A program made the translations under genes and the position numbers. The notes under the pieces are model-generated. The model did not search any database, had not been told where the DNA came from, and saw only the letters and a program-made list of their open reading frames with translations. Below, one piece after another: positions 1 to 9,998 of a stretch of DNA of 64,000 bases. The stretch's first letter is position 1. Every line of letters begins with the position of its first letter. Source of the stretch: Bretschneidera sinensis (Eukaryota > Streptophyta > Magnoliopsida > Brassicales > Akaniaceae); contig CM043699.1 of NCBI GenBank assembly GCA_023935145.1, positions 74,481,138 to 74,545,137 on the forward strand, written 5' to 3'.

Positions 1-777
1 ATACATCTCACTAGCATAATTTCATCATGGTGCTTATTTCCATTGCTCTTATTCTATGGGCTTTATTAAGTAATGCACATGCAGTGATTGTAATAAACAT
101 GATAAATAAGATAGTTTCCATTATTTATATTTTATTTTCAATAAATAATAATATTAATTACAAGTAATATATCCATAACATCAAATGCTATTGGCTTGTA
201 GGGTATACTACTATCTGGATAATAGCCCGAGCGCCCTAACTCTTTGGTGTACGATATCTATAAAGTATGAAAGCACTTTAACTCCTCGTTACGTCCTCTC
301 CATAGGTCCGTAGGGAAATAATCCCAAGAGTAAAGCCATGACTCATGCTTAAGTGAAAAGTTCCCAAGCACACCAAACCACAGCTTAGATATCTAGCAAG
401 AAAATATCCCAAGTTCCAAATCTCAATCACATAACCAAAACATTGAAAAATCAATCACACCATTCACAAAGGCAAGAAGAAGAGAGAAAAAGTATGAAGA
501 CATACACATAGGATAACGAAAGACCTATTTTATTAATATGTCAAATTTGGGGTACAAGAGGTGGGCCAACTGGCCAATTACAAAGACAAAGAAATAAGTT
601 CTAATCCTCAAGACTCCTAGCCTCGGTTCTAGCATCATCTCCTAGGATATTGACCTCTTGATCATCCCCGACCACAATATTCTTATTGTTAGAGACGTCA
701 ATGCTTGAAAGATAGACGTCAGGAAAGGACTTCGCAACCATGGCCTTTACAATCTTGGCCTTCGCAATGTCGAAGCC
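1..777. other. Unassigned AT-rich sequence at window start
   Basis: No reading frame, RNA gene or terminal repeat is recognisable. It lies downstream (on the minus strand) of the broken ORF ending at 778 and upstream (on the plus strand) of the Tat-type 3' UTR and LTR. It is therefore probably internal sequence of that element, but this is inference from position only. Confidence 0.4.
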
Positions 778-2653
778 TTAGAGGTGGTATCCCTCAACCT
801 CTTCAGTCACAAGCTTACCAAAAGCTGCAGAAGATTTGGACTCACCCATGACCTTCTCTTTGTCCCCAACAAGTAGACCTTTAAGCATCGCAACTTCCTT
901 CATGGACTTGGCTAGGTCCCTCACAACCACCACAATCCTCTCATCTTTGGCCTCAGCCTTGGCCTTGAGTTGGGACACTCGAGCTTTACACTCCTTAAGC
1001 TGCTCACTCACATCTACAAATCGGTGAGCAAGCACTCTCATGCTAGTGCTAGTCCGAAAACAAAAGGAAAAAAGCATGAACAAAGATACTTGATCATAAG
1101 GCCGAAAAGAAAAAAAGAAAAAAAGGCATACCTTAGACTCAAGCTCCAAGATCATGTTAGTCAAGATCTCTGAATCCTGGTCAATCAACTCCACCATATC
1201 CCTCGGAGGGATTCCTTTGATCAAATGTTCTCGAGTAACCCATGGGTTACCCAACATGATGTCATCAATCGTAACGAACCAGTTAGGATGAAGGACTAGG
1301 GATCGTGAAGGAGGAGAAAGAAGATCGGTAGGAGTCCCCAACCCACAAACCACTGAGCCTTCTCAAAGTTAAGAAAGGTTGGGACATCGAAAGGAATATC
1401 TTTGGAAGCACCAGCACTAAAGGCTCTATAGTGCCTTTTTTTAGTACCATGGATGCTCTTGCCAACCTCAACAGCCCGTTTCTTCTTCTCCGAAGCCTTC
1501 ATTGCCTTCAAAACTTGACTCATATTTGAAGGCATAGTTGCAAAAAGAAAAGAACATGCATTAGTTTTCAAGTTGCAAAAAATCAAGATAATGAAAGATG
1601 AACTAAAATAGGTAGTACCCTGAAGAGGGTAAAGCCCATATTGAGCCATTAAGTCATTATCATCCAATTCTGAGGCAAAAATAACACCCATACTGCATCT
1701 TTCAAGGTCTTCTCCTCGTCTGGACTATAGGAAAGACATCGAGACTTTTTGCAGAAAAGTCAAGTTCCACTCCCTCAACACGTTGAACCAAGATTCAATC
1801 TGAATAAAGAAGAACTTGTTTTTCTAGTTCTTTACCGAGCTTGGGTCATTCTTCTCTATCTTCCTCTTAGACCGTTGACTAAAATAAACCTAACCATCCT
1901 CGGTGTGATAGTTAGCAGTATAAAGATTCTTGAATAGGTCAAGATTCATGACTTTCCCAAGCATTGCGCACACTTAAATAAAGCTTATTAGAAGATGCAC
2001 GGAGTTAGGTACAAACTAGGCTAGTGTGATATTGTAATGGTTAAGCATTAGGCATACAAAAGGGGTGGAGAGAAAACCTAAGTCTGACATTGAGTTTACC
2101 CAAATATATGCACAACTCAAAATGAGCATCCTCGAAGGATGAGTCACATACCCTCTCATTCTTCTCAACCTGTCTTAGGGTGTACTACGAAGGGATTAAA
2201 TATTTCTCCCTAATGTAATTGAACTGGCTACTACTCAGCTTATTCTCCTTAAAGTCAGCCAAATACAAAATATTATAAGCATCTATGACTATATCCGGCT
2301 AGATATCTATCAAGGTATGGCGAGGTTTGTTCTCTTCCCCTCGAAGGGTGACTTTGTCCACATTCGAGACTCAATCTCTCAAAAGAATACCCCTCAGAGG
2401 AACTGTCCACCTCAATCTCCAAGGAATTCCTAGTTCTATCCTCCTTACTCCTACTCTCCCTAATATTGCTATCTCTACTAGGAATACCTAAAGAATAGGA
2501 CATGGAAAAAATAAAAGGAGAGGAAGAGAGCTTACTGAAAGAAGAAAATTGGCTGAGGAAAAGGAAACAACCCAAGCGAAAGAGGGTCTTAGGAATTGCC
2601 GAGCTCTCTAATTTTGAACGGATGAAAGGGACTTGAGAAATGATATTCTCCAA
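778..2653 (-). pseudogene. Broken antisense ORF of a Tat-lineage Ty3/gypsy element
   Basis: Three minus-strand fragments lie in order: 2653-2273 (Ser-rich acidic amino end), 1691-1296 and 1353-778. The last two overlap in different frames, so there is at least one frameshift, and stops fill the gap between 2273 and 1700. The carboxyl end is a charged heptad-like coiled coil (motif SEQLKECKARVSQLKAKAEA) followed by VVVRDLAKSMKEV. The layout resembles the plant 'putative transposon protein' ORFs found in Tat-lineage retrotransposons between pol and the 3' LTR, which can lie antisense to pol. Here the PPT at 3662 and the LTR at 3679 read on the plus strand while this ORF reads minus, which fits that arrangement. 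No enzymatic motif is visible. It could instead be a gag-like ORF of a separate minus-strand element. Confidence 0.5.
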
Positions 2654-2885
2654 CCCAAGGGACCTTAATCCTTATAAATAAGGATCAATGACCTAGATAA
2701 AAGCAAATCAATGGCTCAGATCGCAACCTTTACACATCCAGGGTACTACAAAAGTTGGAAAGTTGGTTGACCTTTGCACTTCTCGAGAAAGTAACCTCTT
2801 GGAATTCTATCGTTGGAGGGAATGAGAAAGGCCATGAGCCAACTCAACCACTAGAACTCCAAATAATCACAAGTCACTAGTCTTA

Positions 2886-3236
2886 GGAACCAAAACCCTC
2901 GGTAGGTTTTTCAACTAAACACTAAGGTCAATACGCTAAGTGTTCCTCGTCCTTAGTACGTTTTCAAACTGTACACCAAGGCCTCTATGTTGAAGATTTC
3001 AGGCCCTCAGTAGGTTTTTCAATCGTACACCGAGGCTTGTATGCATAAAATTTTATGCCCTTGATAGGTTTTTCAGCTATACATTAAGGCCTACATACCG
3101 AAGATTTCAGGCCTTTGGTTGGTTTTTTAACCATACACTGATGCCTACATGCAAAATATTTCAGACCCTTGGTAGGTTTTTCAACTACACATCAAATTCA
3201 ATTTGTTGAACATATTAATCTCTCATTTTCTCCAAT
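2886..3236. repeat. Degenerate ~55-bp tandem array, set 1
   Basis: About six diverged units of 53-58 bp, each with a core reading roughly GGTAGGTTTTTCAACTA followed by CACCAAGGCCT. It lies just ahead of a second array and the PPT, in the 3' untranslated part of the Tat-type element. Confidence 0.75.
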
Positions 3237-3610
3237 AAGCTCAAGGAGAATACCCCGAGCATTTCACCTCTGTGGCCCATTTTCTCACAAAAGCCCGAGG
3301 ATAATGCCAGAGCATTTCACCTCCTCGACCCATTTTCTTTGAGATGCAAGAGGAGAATACACTAAGCATTTCACCTCCTTGATCCATTTTCTTTCTGAAG
3401 CTTGAGGAAAATTCCTCGACCATTTAACCCCTTCGTCTCATTTTCTCTCAGAAGCTCGAGGAGAATGCCCCAAGCATTTCACCTCCTCAACCATTTTCTC
3501 TTGAAAGCCTACGAAGAATTTCTTGACTCAATTCCACCAAAAAGTCTAAGGATAATACTCCGAGCACTCCACCTTCTCAACACATTTCCTTTAAAAGCTT
3601 GAGGATCCAC
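3237..3610. repeat. Degenerate ~53-bp tandem array, set 2
   Basis: Seven to eight diverged units with the cores CTCGAGGAGAATGC, GAGCATTTCACCTCCTC and CCATTTTCTTT. The period is close to that of the neighbouring array but the sequence differs. Arrays directly before the 3' LTR are a known trait of Tat-lineage elements, whose 3' UTR is hypervariable. Confidence 0.75.
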
Positions 3611-3661
3611 CTACCTCAGCAGATTCGAGACTACTTCCTTAAACAAATAAAATTCACTCTA

Positions 3662-3676
3662 AGGAAGTGGGGGGAA
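3662..3676 (+). promoter_or_regulatory. Polypurine tract of the Tat-type element
   Basis: A purine run (AGGAAGTGGGGGGAA) lies two bases before an LTR-like TGATG start. This is the expected plus-strand priming site and sets the orientation of the element as plus. Confidence 0.7.
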
Positions 3677-3678
3677 TA

Positions 3679-4018
3679 TGATGTGGGGTTCTTGAGTAAT
3701 TAGATGGCGAGACATGGCATCCCTACAACCAATGAACTGGTTACACATGGCTTCGGGTAAAATGGTAATTTCGCCTTAAAACCCTAGATAATATAAATCC
3801 TAATTCTAAAAGAACACCCATCTTTGAGAAACCCTAATCCTATCACAACACTCACCTATGAGTTACTTTTCTAAGCAGATTCTACTCCAAAACACTATAT
3901 AAAGGGCATTTTCATTATCACACAGGTACACCACAAACGACTTCCAAAGCTCTCTTACCTTTTTGTTCTCTATATAGATTACTAACTTAGGCATTGGAGA
4001 GTCCCCCCGGAGTTATAC
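3679..4018 (+). repeat. 3' LTR of the Tat-type element, left part
   Basis: Starts TGATGTGG right after the PPT. It has a TATA box (TATATAAA, 3897-3904) and is broken at 4018 by the Athila-type LTR. The last ~95 bp (3924-4018) recur almost identically at 9242-9336, followed there by an LTR tail ending GCATCA. The start TGATG and end CATCA form matching inverted ends. Confidence 0.7.
3897..3904 (+). promoter_or_regulatory. TATA box of the Tat-type LTR
   Basis: TATATAAA followed by GGGC, about 220 bp into the LTR, at a position suitable for the U3/R promoter. Confidence 0.5.
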
Positions 4019-5408
4019 TGACGAGTGCCAAATATTACATATTTTAGCCCCTTAATTTACATTTTTTAGCTTAGAAATTTGTTACTTTGAGTTGTTTTTT
4101 GTTTTACAGGTTTACAAGCTTGGAAAGGAGTTTCACTAAATTGCCAGAATTGCTCATACAGATCAGCCATTTTTGAGGATTAAACTGTATTGATTCAGGA
4201 AGAATTAAGAGATTAACTATATATGCTTGGAAAAATATGGATGTCTATTTTTTGGGAAATTTTACTGATCAATAAAATGATTTTTCTAGAGAAAGTTATG
4301 GCAGTTTTAGTAGACAAAGGTCAGGCTGTGCATGATTTCAGTGTGACAGTTCAACTATTTTTGAGGATTAAACTGTATTGATTCAGGATGAACCAGGAGA
4401 TGAGCCATATATGCTTGGAAAGATCCAGATGTCTATTTTCTAGAGAATTTTATGGATCAATAAAATGATTTTTCTAGAGAACGTTATGGCAGTTTTAGTA
4501 GACAAAGGTCAAAGATAAAAAGCTGGAATCTGCAGTATCCCACATCGGATTGGAAACACAATGCACTCATGGTGTTTCCATATATAAGCCCCTTTTCACT
4601 TAATCTTTAGTAGGCAATCCAAGTGCCATTTTGGGGCAATCTTGAGGACTTCTACTAGCATTCTGGTCGATCTTGAAGGCTTTGCTTCCATGAGGGGAAG
4701 TGCCACCCAACAGCGAGTGGAATTTCTCCCCATGTATAGTCAGTTTTTAATTTACTGCTTTTGTTAGTTTTAAAGTTTAATGTTTAGCACTGTTATTGTG
4801 AACTTTAGTTTCATGATTATGAGTGGCTAAAATCTTCAGCTAAGGTTGAAGATGAAGCCTCGCCGTTGTTTGGCATAATATTTTCAGATTTGTTTATACA
4901 ATTATGATGTTTTTTAGTATAAATGTTCTATTCAATTATTTGAGTAAAATCTTATGATTGGTTGCATTTAAATTGTTATGTTGGATATTCCGTGTGTTTC
5001 ATATGATGGATACATCGAATCATTTTTTATTAAATTGGATATCCTTTGTGATTTGTTAAAAGCGGATACATTGGATTGTTTTGGTTTAATTGAGATATTT
5101 GTTGTGATTTGTTTAAAGTTGGATTCATGGAATGTTTTGATACATTATTTTTATATAGAACATGAAGATATATGCTTTACTTTGGTGGGGTGGATTCAGA
5201 AACCTTAGTGTTTTTATCATTAGTCTTTAAATCAATTTAGTTTAGTTTATATTTGTTTTGCAAAAGACAATTCAAAACTTGGACCTAGGTTAAAATAGGC
5301 TTAGTTTAGATAAAAATATTTTCACAACGCAATTCCCTATGGATTCGACCTCGCACTTGCACAACACTATATTGTAAACGACTCGTGCGCTTACGAGTAA
5401 TTTAAAAC
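4019..5408 (+). repeat. LTR of G1, left copy, inverted
   Basis: Starts TGACGAGTGCCAAAT, the equivalent of TGATGAGTGCC in the other copies. It includes CCCACATCGG (4540-4549), a TATA box at 4581-4587 and the U5 end up to TTTAAAAC; the last nine or so bases of the canonical end are missing. It joins directly to the PPT side of the internal region (CCCCAAACTT), whereas in G2 and G3 the opposite LTR end faces the PPT. It contains a ~188-bp tandem duplication (4171-4358 and 4359-4515). Confidence 0.85.
4581..4587 (+). promoter_or_regulatory. TATA box of G1 LTR
   Basis: TATATAA about 30 bp after the conserved CCCACATCGGATTGG block. The same pair of sites recurs in the other Athila-type LTRs (for example 16301-16307 and 22619-22625 on the minus strand). 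Confidence 0.5.
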
Positions 5409-6679
5409 CCCAAACTTACATTTTGTTAGTCCCTTAGCAAAACGAAATAAAAAACTAAATGAAAAACAAAGAACATATAGATAAGTTCATCACTCATGGT
5501 ATCCAAAAATTTAAGGAGCACTCAAAACCATGATATTTATTCATGAGCAAGCTTAAAAATATAACCCATCTTCGCAATGAACAAGAATTTAAAACCTAGT
5601 TACTTACAAGAGGCAGGCTAAGACATCACAAGCTTGAATCAGTGTAAAGTGAATTAGCATATACAGATGAGGTTTCCAAATAACTTCAATGTACAATGTC
5701 TCCATGTCTCAAGATTCACAAAATTTCTCATCAGAATGAACAACGATGGCATAGTTTTATTTATTTATTTATTTTTATATATAAGGCTTTGCTATGATTA
5801 GTTCCCTTAAGCTTTCTAATTGACCCATGTAGCGAGTGTTGAGTCAATGACTCCCAAACCAGATGGTTTTAGGGCATTAGGTGTAAAGACACCCTTAAGG
5901 ACTTACTAACTCGAGTAAAAAAGGCTACGAAACTAAACTGGCCTTAATGCTACCAAGCAAAATTCCCACCTTTTGACGTGAACACTCACTACTTACTGAG
6001 GCAAGGGGTCCAGTTACTCAGTGAAAAGTTTATTGATGATGATCAATTTTTTTTTATTTTTTATTTTTATTACTTTTTTTATGCCCAAGTGTTTTTCCAA
6101 CAAGTCATCCAGTTTCAGTTAAGATAAGGAAACATACACATTAAAATCACATGTCATACCTCACAAAAATATGTGCTAATATGCTCGTGTTAGATTAGAT
6201 CAAACATGTGAATTCTCGAATGCCTAAAGTAAGTAACTAAAGTTTAAAACTCTATCATCAGATCATGTGTTCAAAATTTTAAGCTCACCAATGAAATCAC
6301 ATCACAATTTTTCAGATCAACCAAAATTTTCAGACGAACATGAACATGCATTTATCTTCATTAAGAAAAACGACAACAAATTAGGACAAAGTGTATGTAA
6401 TGTGTCTCCCATACCCCTAAACTTAAATTACACATTGACCCCAATGTGTGAATAATATGGAAAGAGTTGACCTGGGATATGGAGAACTATCTGGACTTGG
6501 TATGACTCATAGCATACCCCAAACTTGAACTGAAGTACGCGTTGTCCCTGAAAAACAAAAAAATACTGGAAACAAACATTAATCATAAATATGTAAAATA
6601 ATAAATATACAGAAAGGATATGCTGTGGGGTGCCTCCCATGAGCGCTAAGTTTAACTTCTTCAGCCAGACCCAACATTA
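5409..6679 (-). other. G1 3' non-coding internal region with PPT
   Basis: About 1.27 kb between the end of the truncated pol frame and the LTR, without a convincing ORF. It matches G2 (12155-13564) and G3 (18711-19975) block by block, including the TTGACCCATGTAGCGAGTG block near 5820, a T-rich run near 6050 and the PPT (minus-strand AAGTTTGGGG) at the left edge. Such conserved non-coding blocks near pol and the 3' LTR are typical of Athila elements. Confidence 0.7.
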
Positions 6680-8410
6680 CTAATCATGCCCAGCTAAGCC
6701 CTCCACCATCTGATCAATAAATGGGAGTGGAAAATGATCATTCTTTGTGGTAGCAGTCAACTTACGGTAGTTTGTACTCACTCTCCATCCTGACTGCACA
6801 AGAGTTGGAACCAACTCGTCGTCTTTATTCATCACTACCGCCAATCTAGCCCACTTTGGCACGACATGAATCGGGCTCACCCACTCGCTATCAAAGATTG
6901 GATAAATGATTCCTACATTCAATAGCTTTATCACTTCACTCCTCACAACCTCTTGCATAGCTGGGTTAAGCCTTCTTTGTGGCTCCCTCGATGGCTTGGC
7001 ATTCTCCTCCAAATGTAACTTGTGCATCACCACCGAGGGGCTGATTCTCTTGATATCCTCAGTAGTCCAGCTGATAGCTTCCTTGTGCTCTCTTAAAATG
7101 TCCACTAATTTCTCCTTTTGAGCCTCAACCAAATCTGAAGCTATAATCACAGACAAAGGAACTGTTGGACCTAGGAACTTATACTTAAGATTGTTCGGTA
7201 AATGCTTAAGTTCCTTCTTAGGGGGTTCAGGTGCTGCGGTCTCCTCTGTCTCACAGCTCTTCTGAGAAGCAGACTCCAAAGTAGCATTTGCTTGCTCAAG
7301 CAACTTATCCAAATCCAAATCCTCTCCAAACTGAGCAAAGCATGCCTCCAGGGGGTCCTCAATGCTTGATTCACCCACAGTCTCCTCCGTCTTACTGCTC
7401 TCCCAAGGAACATACTCCAAAAAAGCATTTGCTTGCTCAAGTAGCTTATCCAAATCCAAATCCTCTCCAAACTGAGCAAAGCATGCCTCCACAATGTCCT
7501 CAGACTGCCCTCCTTTCTTGGGTGCTTGTAATCTCCCAAGGTAAGGTGCTTTAGATACAAACGACCCAGGAAGATCCTTAATACTAGGTGTGGCTATAGA
7601 TGGCTCAACATCTCTCTTCTCCTTATTGCCACTTTCTTGTCCTTGCTGAAGAGCGGGGTTCTCTTCCACTTGATTATCACATTGAGGATTGTCCACTTGT
7701 CTTCCATACCTCAATGTGACAATCGATTGCACTTGTTCCTGCCAGTGTGTAAGAGTTGATGAATTTTCAACCGCAAACTGTTCCTTCGGGTTGGGCACGG
7801 GTTGATTGGGGAACTTTCCCTTCTCTCCTTCACCCAAGCGACTTGCGATTTGACCCATTTGACTTTCTAGCTTGGTAATCGCTTGGGTGTTTACTATTGT
7901 TGTACTCCTCACTTCGCTTATGGATTGGCCGGTCATCTTCTTGAAATCATTGAGGGCATCCTCTAATGACTGTGAAACTGACACTGGTGCTTTAGTGGGA
8001 GCTTGGTAAGCGGGTGATGGTGTTGGATAGGCTGAGCGACCATAACTTGGAACTGGTGGAGGAAATCTGGGAGGGTATTGATTGTGAGAATGATGAGGGG
8101 CTCCTCCCTGATTCATCAGTTGGTTCTGCTTCTATGAAAAATTAGGGTGGTTCTGCCACCTTGGATTGTATGCCTCGGAGTAAGATCCATTTGATTGCCA
8201 CCGATAGTCATTGAAAGCGTTCATTTGTTCGATGGGCTACTCGACAAAAGCCGGCGTAGATGGACAATTCTGTGCTAAATGCATAGGACTAGCACAAATG
8301 GAACAACTATCAACATTGAATGTATTGTCTGTATTGATGGACCGACCGGTCATTTTCATGAAATCCTTAAGGGTGTCCTCTAAAGACTGTGAAACCAGTG
8401 CTGGATTCAT
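6680..8410 (-). pseudogene. G1 gag / RT-amino-terminus fusion ORF, two stops
   Basis: One frame from ATG at 8410 to the stop at 6680, broken only by TAG at 8237-8239 and 8131-8133. In order it holds a short SLEDALKDF block, a CCHC zinc knuckle (CSICASPMHLAQNC), a Pro/Tyr-rich stretch, a second SLEDALNDF block, the gag end (IASRLGEGEKGKFPNQP, then LRYGRQVDN), a tandem duplication of ~46 residues around EACFAQFGEDLDLDKLLEQA, then the start of RT (EEKLVDILREHKEAI type, YPIFDSEWVSPIHVVPK, NYRKL, FPLPFIDQMVEGLAGHD). It stops there: there is no protease, YVDD, RNase H or integrase. The 1.7 kb frame is far shorter than a full Athila gag-pol. It needs partner enzymes from other elements. Confidence 0.85.
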
Positions 8411-8565
8411 CTACATTTTTATTTTTATTTTTTGGGCAATTGCCAATAGAAACAAATAAACTAAAATAAAATTGCAAAAGAAAAATAAAACAAAAATGCT
8501 AACTAAACTAGTAGAAAAATAAAATTAATTCAGACAAAAATTTAATTTTCACAAACAAAACAACT

Positions 8566-8582
8566 CCCCGGCAACGGCGCCA
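8566..8582 (-). promoter_or_regulatory. Primer binding site, tRNA-Asp, G1
   Basis: The plus strand reads CCCCGGCAACGGCGCCA, the 3' end of plant tRNA-Asp(GTC) with CCA. The minus strand is thus a perfect PBS, six bases from the LTR end at 8589. Confidence 0.9.
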
Positions 8583-8588
8583 AAAACT

Positions 8589-9240
8589 TGTTGTGAGTTT
8601 TAAATTACTCGCAAGCGCACGAGTCGTTTGCAAATAGTGTTGTGCAAGTACAAGGTCGAATCCACAGAGAATTGCGTTGTGAAAATATTTTTATCTAAAC
8701 TAAGCCCATTTTAACCTAGGTCCAAGTTTTGAATTGTCTTTTGCATAACAAATATAAACTAAACTAAATTGATTTAAAGACAAAGGATAAAAACACTAAG
8801 GTTTCTGAATCCACCCCACCAAAGTAAAGCATATATCTTTATGTTCTATATAAAAATAATCTATCAAAACATTCCATGAATCCAACTTTAAACAAATCAC
8901 AACAAATATCCCAATTAAACCAAAACAATCCAATGTATCAACTTTTAACAAATCACAAAGGATATCCAATTTAATCAAAAACGATTCGATGTATCCATCA
9001 GATGAAACACACGGAATATCCAACAGAACAATTTAAATGCAACCAATCATAAGATTTTACTCAAATAATTGAACATAACATTTATACTAAAAAACATCAG
9101 AATTGTATAAACAAATAAGAAAATATTATGCCAAACAACGGCGAGGCTTCATCTTCAACCTTAGATGAAGATTTTAGCCACTCATAATCGTGAAACTAAA
9201 GTTCACAATAACAGTGCTAAACATTAAACTTTAAAACTAA
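8589..9240 (-). repeat. LTR of G1, right copy, truncated
   Basis: Starts TGTTGTGAG next to the PBS and matches the U5 side of the left LTR in reverse complement (the shared LTR small ORF lies at 8796-9023). It ends abruptly after AAAACTAA and joins host LTR sequence at 9242, so the whole U3 is lost. Confidence 0.85.
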
Positions 9241-9241
9241 T

Positions 9242-9448
9242 AGGTACACCACAAACGGCTTCCAAAGCTCTCTTACCTTTTCGTTCTCTATATAGATTAC
9301 TAACTTAGGCATTGGAGAGTCCCCCCGGAGTTATACCCATCTGGCCCTCTGACGAATCTTTTACGTTATTTTATTTTATTTTTTTCTGTTTTTGAGTGCG
9401 CAGATATTCATCACGACTGTAGGACTGTTTGTCACATTTTCAGCATCA
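9242..9448 (+). repeat. Tat-type LTR tail right of G1
   Basis: Its first ~95 bp repeat 3924-4018 with about two differences. It then runs on without a break through GAGTTATACCCATCTGG to an LTR end GTCACATTTTCAGCATCA. So host sequence lies on both sides of G1 with a ~95-bp overlap, much more than a 5-bp target duplication. Confidence 0.7.
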
Positions 9449-9452
9449 ACAA

Positions 9453-9804
9453 TGTCCATGATCTTTTTATCTTCTAATTGAATGATTCAAGACCTGTCAA
9501 TCACACAAATTATAAATACAAAGAAAATAAGACACAATATAACTAGGTTCACCCCAAAATAGGGCTACGTCCTGCTAGGAGTTTCACTATAATCAACCTC
9601 ACAAATCTCTCATTACAATACGTGCTCAGTAAATAGAGGGTATTTATAAGAAGCTTAAGACACCCTAATTAGGTTTTTCGCCTTGTTGGAAAACCACGGC
9701 TATTCATGGGCCCAAGTCCAAACCATTAAGGCAAAAAACCAAAGCCTTGTGGTCATCGGGGGATCTACAGATCTGGACCTGTGAAGTATACACCAACTCT
9801 AACA
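9453..9804 (-). repeat. Copia-like solo LTR or LTR fragment
   Basis: Read on the minus strand it starts TGTTAGAGTTGGTG and ends GATCATGGACA, 352 bp, with TG..CA ends and the block GTGAAACTCCTAGCAGGACG near its 3' end that is common in copia LTRs. No internal region adjoins it. I see no matching target duplication (AACAA left, CTAAT right). Confidence 0.5.
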
Positions 9805-9998
9805 CTAATTTCTTTGTGGACATCTATCTTCTCTAATCTCTTTTGGTTCTCTATACAGATTACTAACTTAGGCATCGAAGAGTCCACCCCAAAGGTATTG
9901 CCCCTTTAGCCCTTCAACGACTCTTTAGGTTTTTCTTTGTCTTGTGTGCACAGATATTCGTCACCATTGTAGGACCGTTCGTCACATTTTTAGCATCA
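9805..9998 (+). repeat. Second Tat-type LTR tail
   Basis: Diverged version of the LTR tail at 9242-9448: it shares the block TTACTAACTTAGGCAT, then CAGATATTCGTCAC and the end TTTTTAGCATCA. Evidently a fragment of another member of the family. Confidence 0.6.

Larger units (their letters stand above)
4019..9240 (-). mobile_element. Athila-type non-autonomous Ty3/gypsy copy G1, rearranged
   Basis: The internal region (5409-8588) and the right LTR (8589-9240) read on the minus strand, with a tRNA-Asp PBS at 8566-8582. The left LTR (4019-5408) reads on the plus strand, so the two LTRs are inverted relative to each other. The right LTR is cut at 9240. The copy sits in a Tat-type LTR. The lineage call rests on the tRNA-Asp PBS, the sequence just 3' of pol (GGGAGGCACCCCA type) and the RT amino-terminal motifs. 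Confidence 0.8.

Noticed and set aside
1043..1131. Possible intron in the antisense ORF (AAG|GTATGCC donor, T-rich tract, CTAG acceptor)
   Set aside because: Splicing at either nearby AG changes frame and meets a stop at once, while the unspliced frame stays open through the coiled coil.
8566..8582. Perfect 3' end of a tRNA-Asp gene (also 15455-15471 and 21779-21795)
   Set aside because: Only 17-18 bases match, at a fixed distance from LTR ends in three copies. This is a primer binding site, not a tRNA gene.
9448..9809. Target duplication around the copia-like solo LTR
   Set aside because: The five bases on each side (AACAA and CTAAT) do not match, so a clean solo-LTR insertion is not shown.
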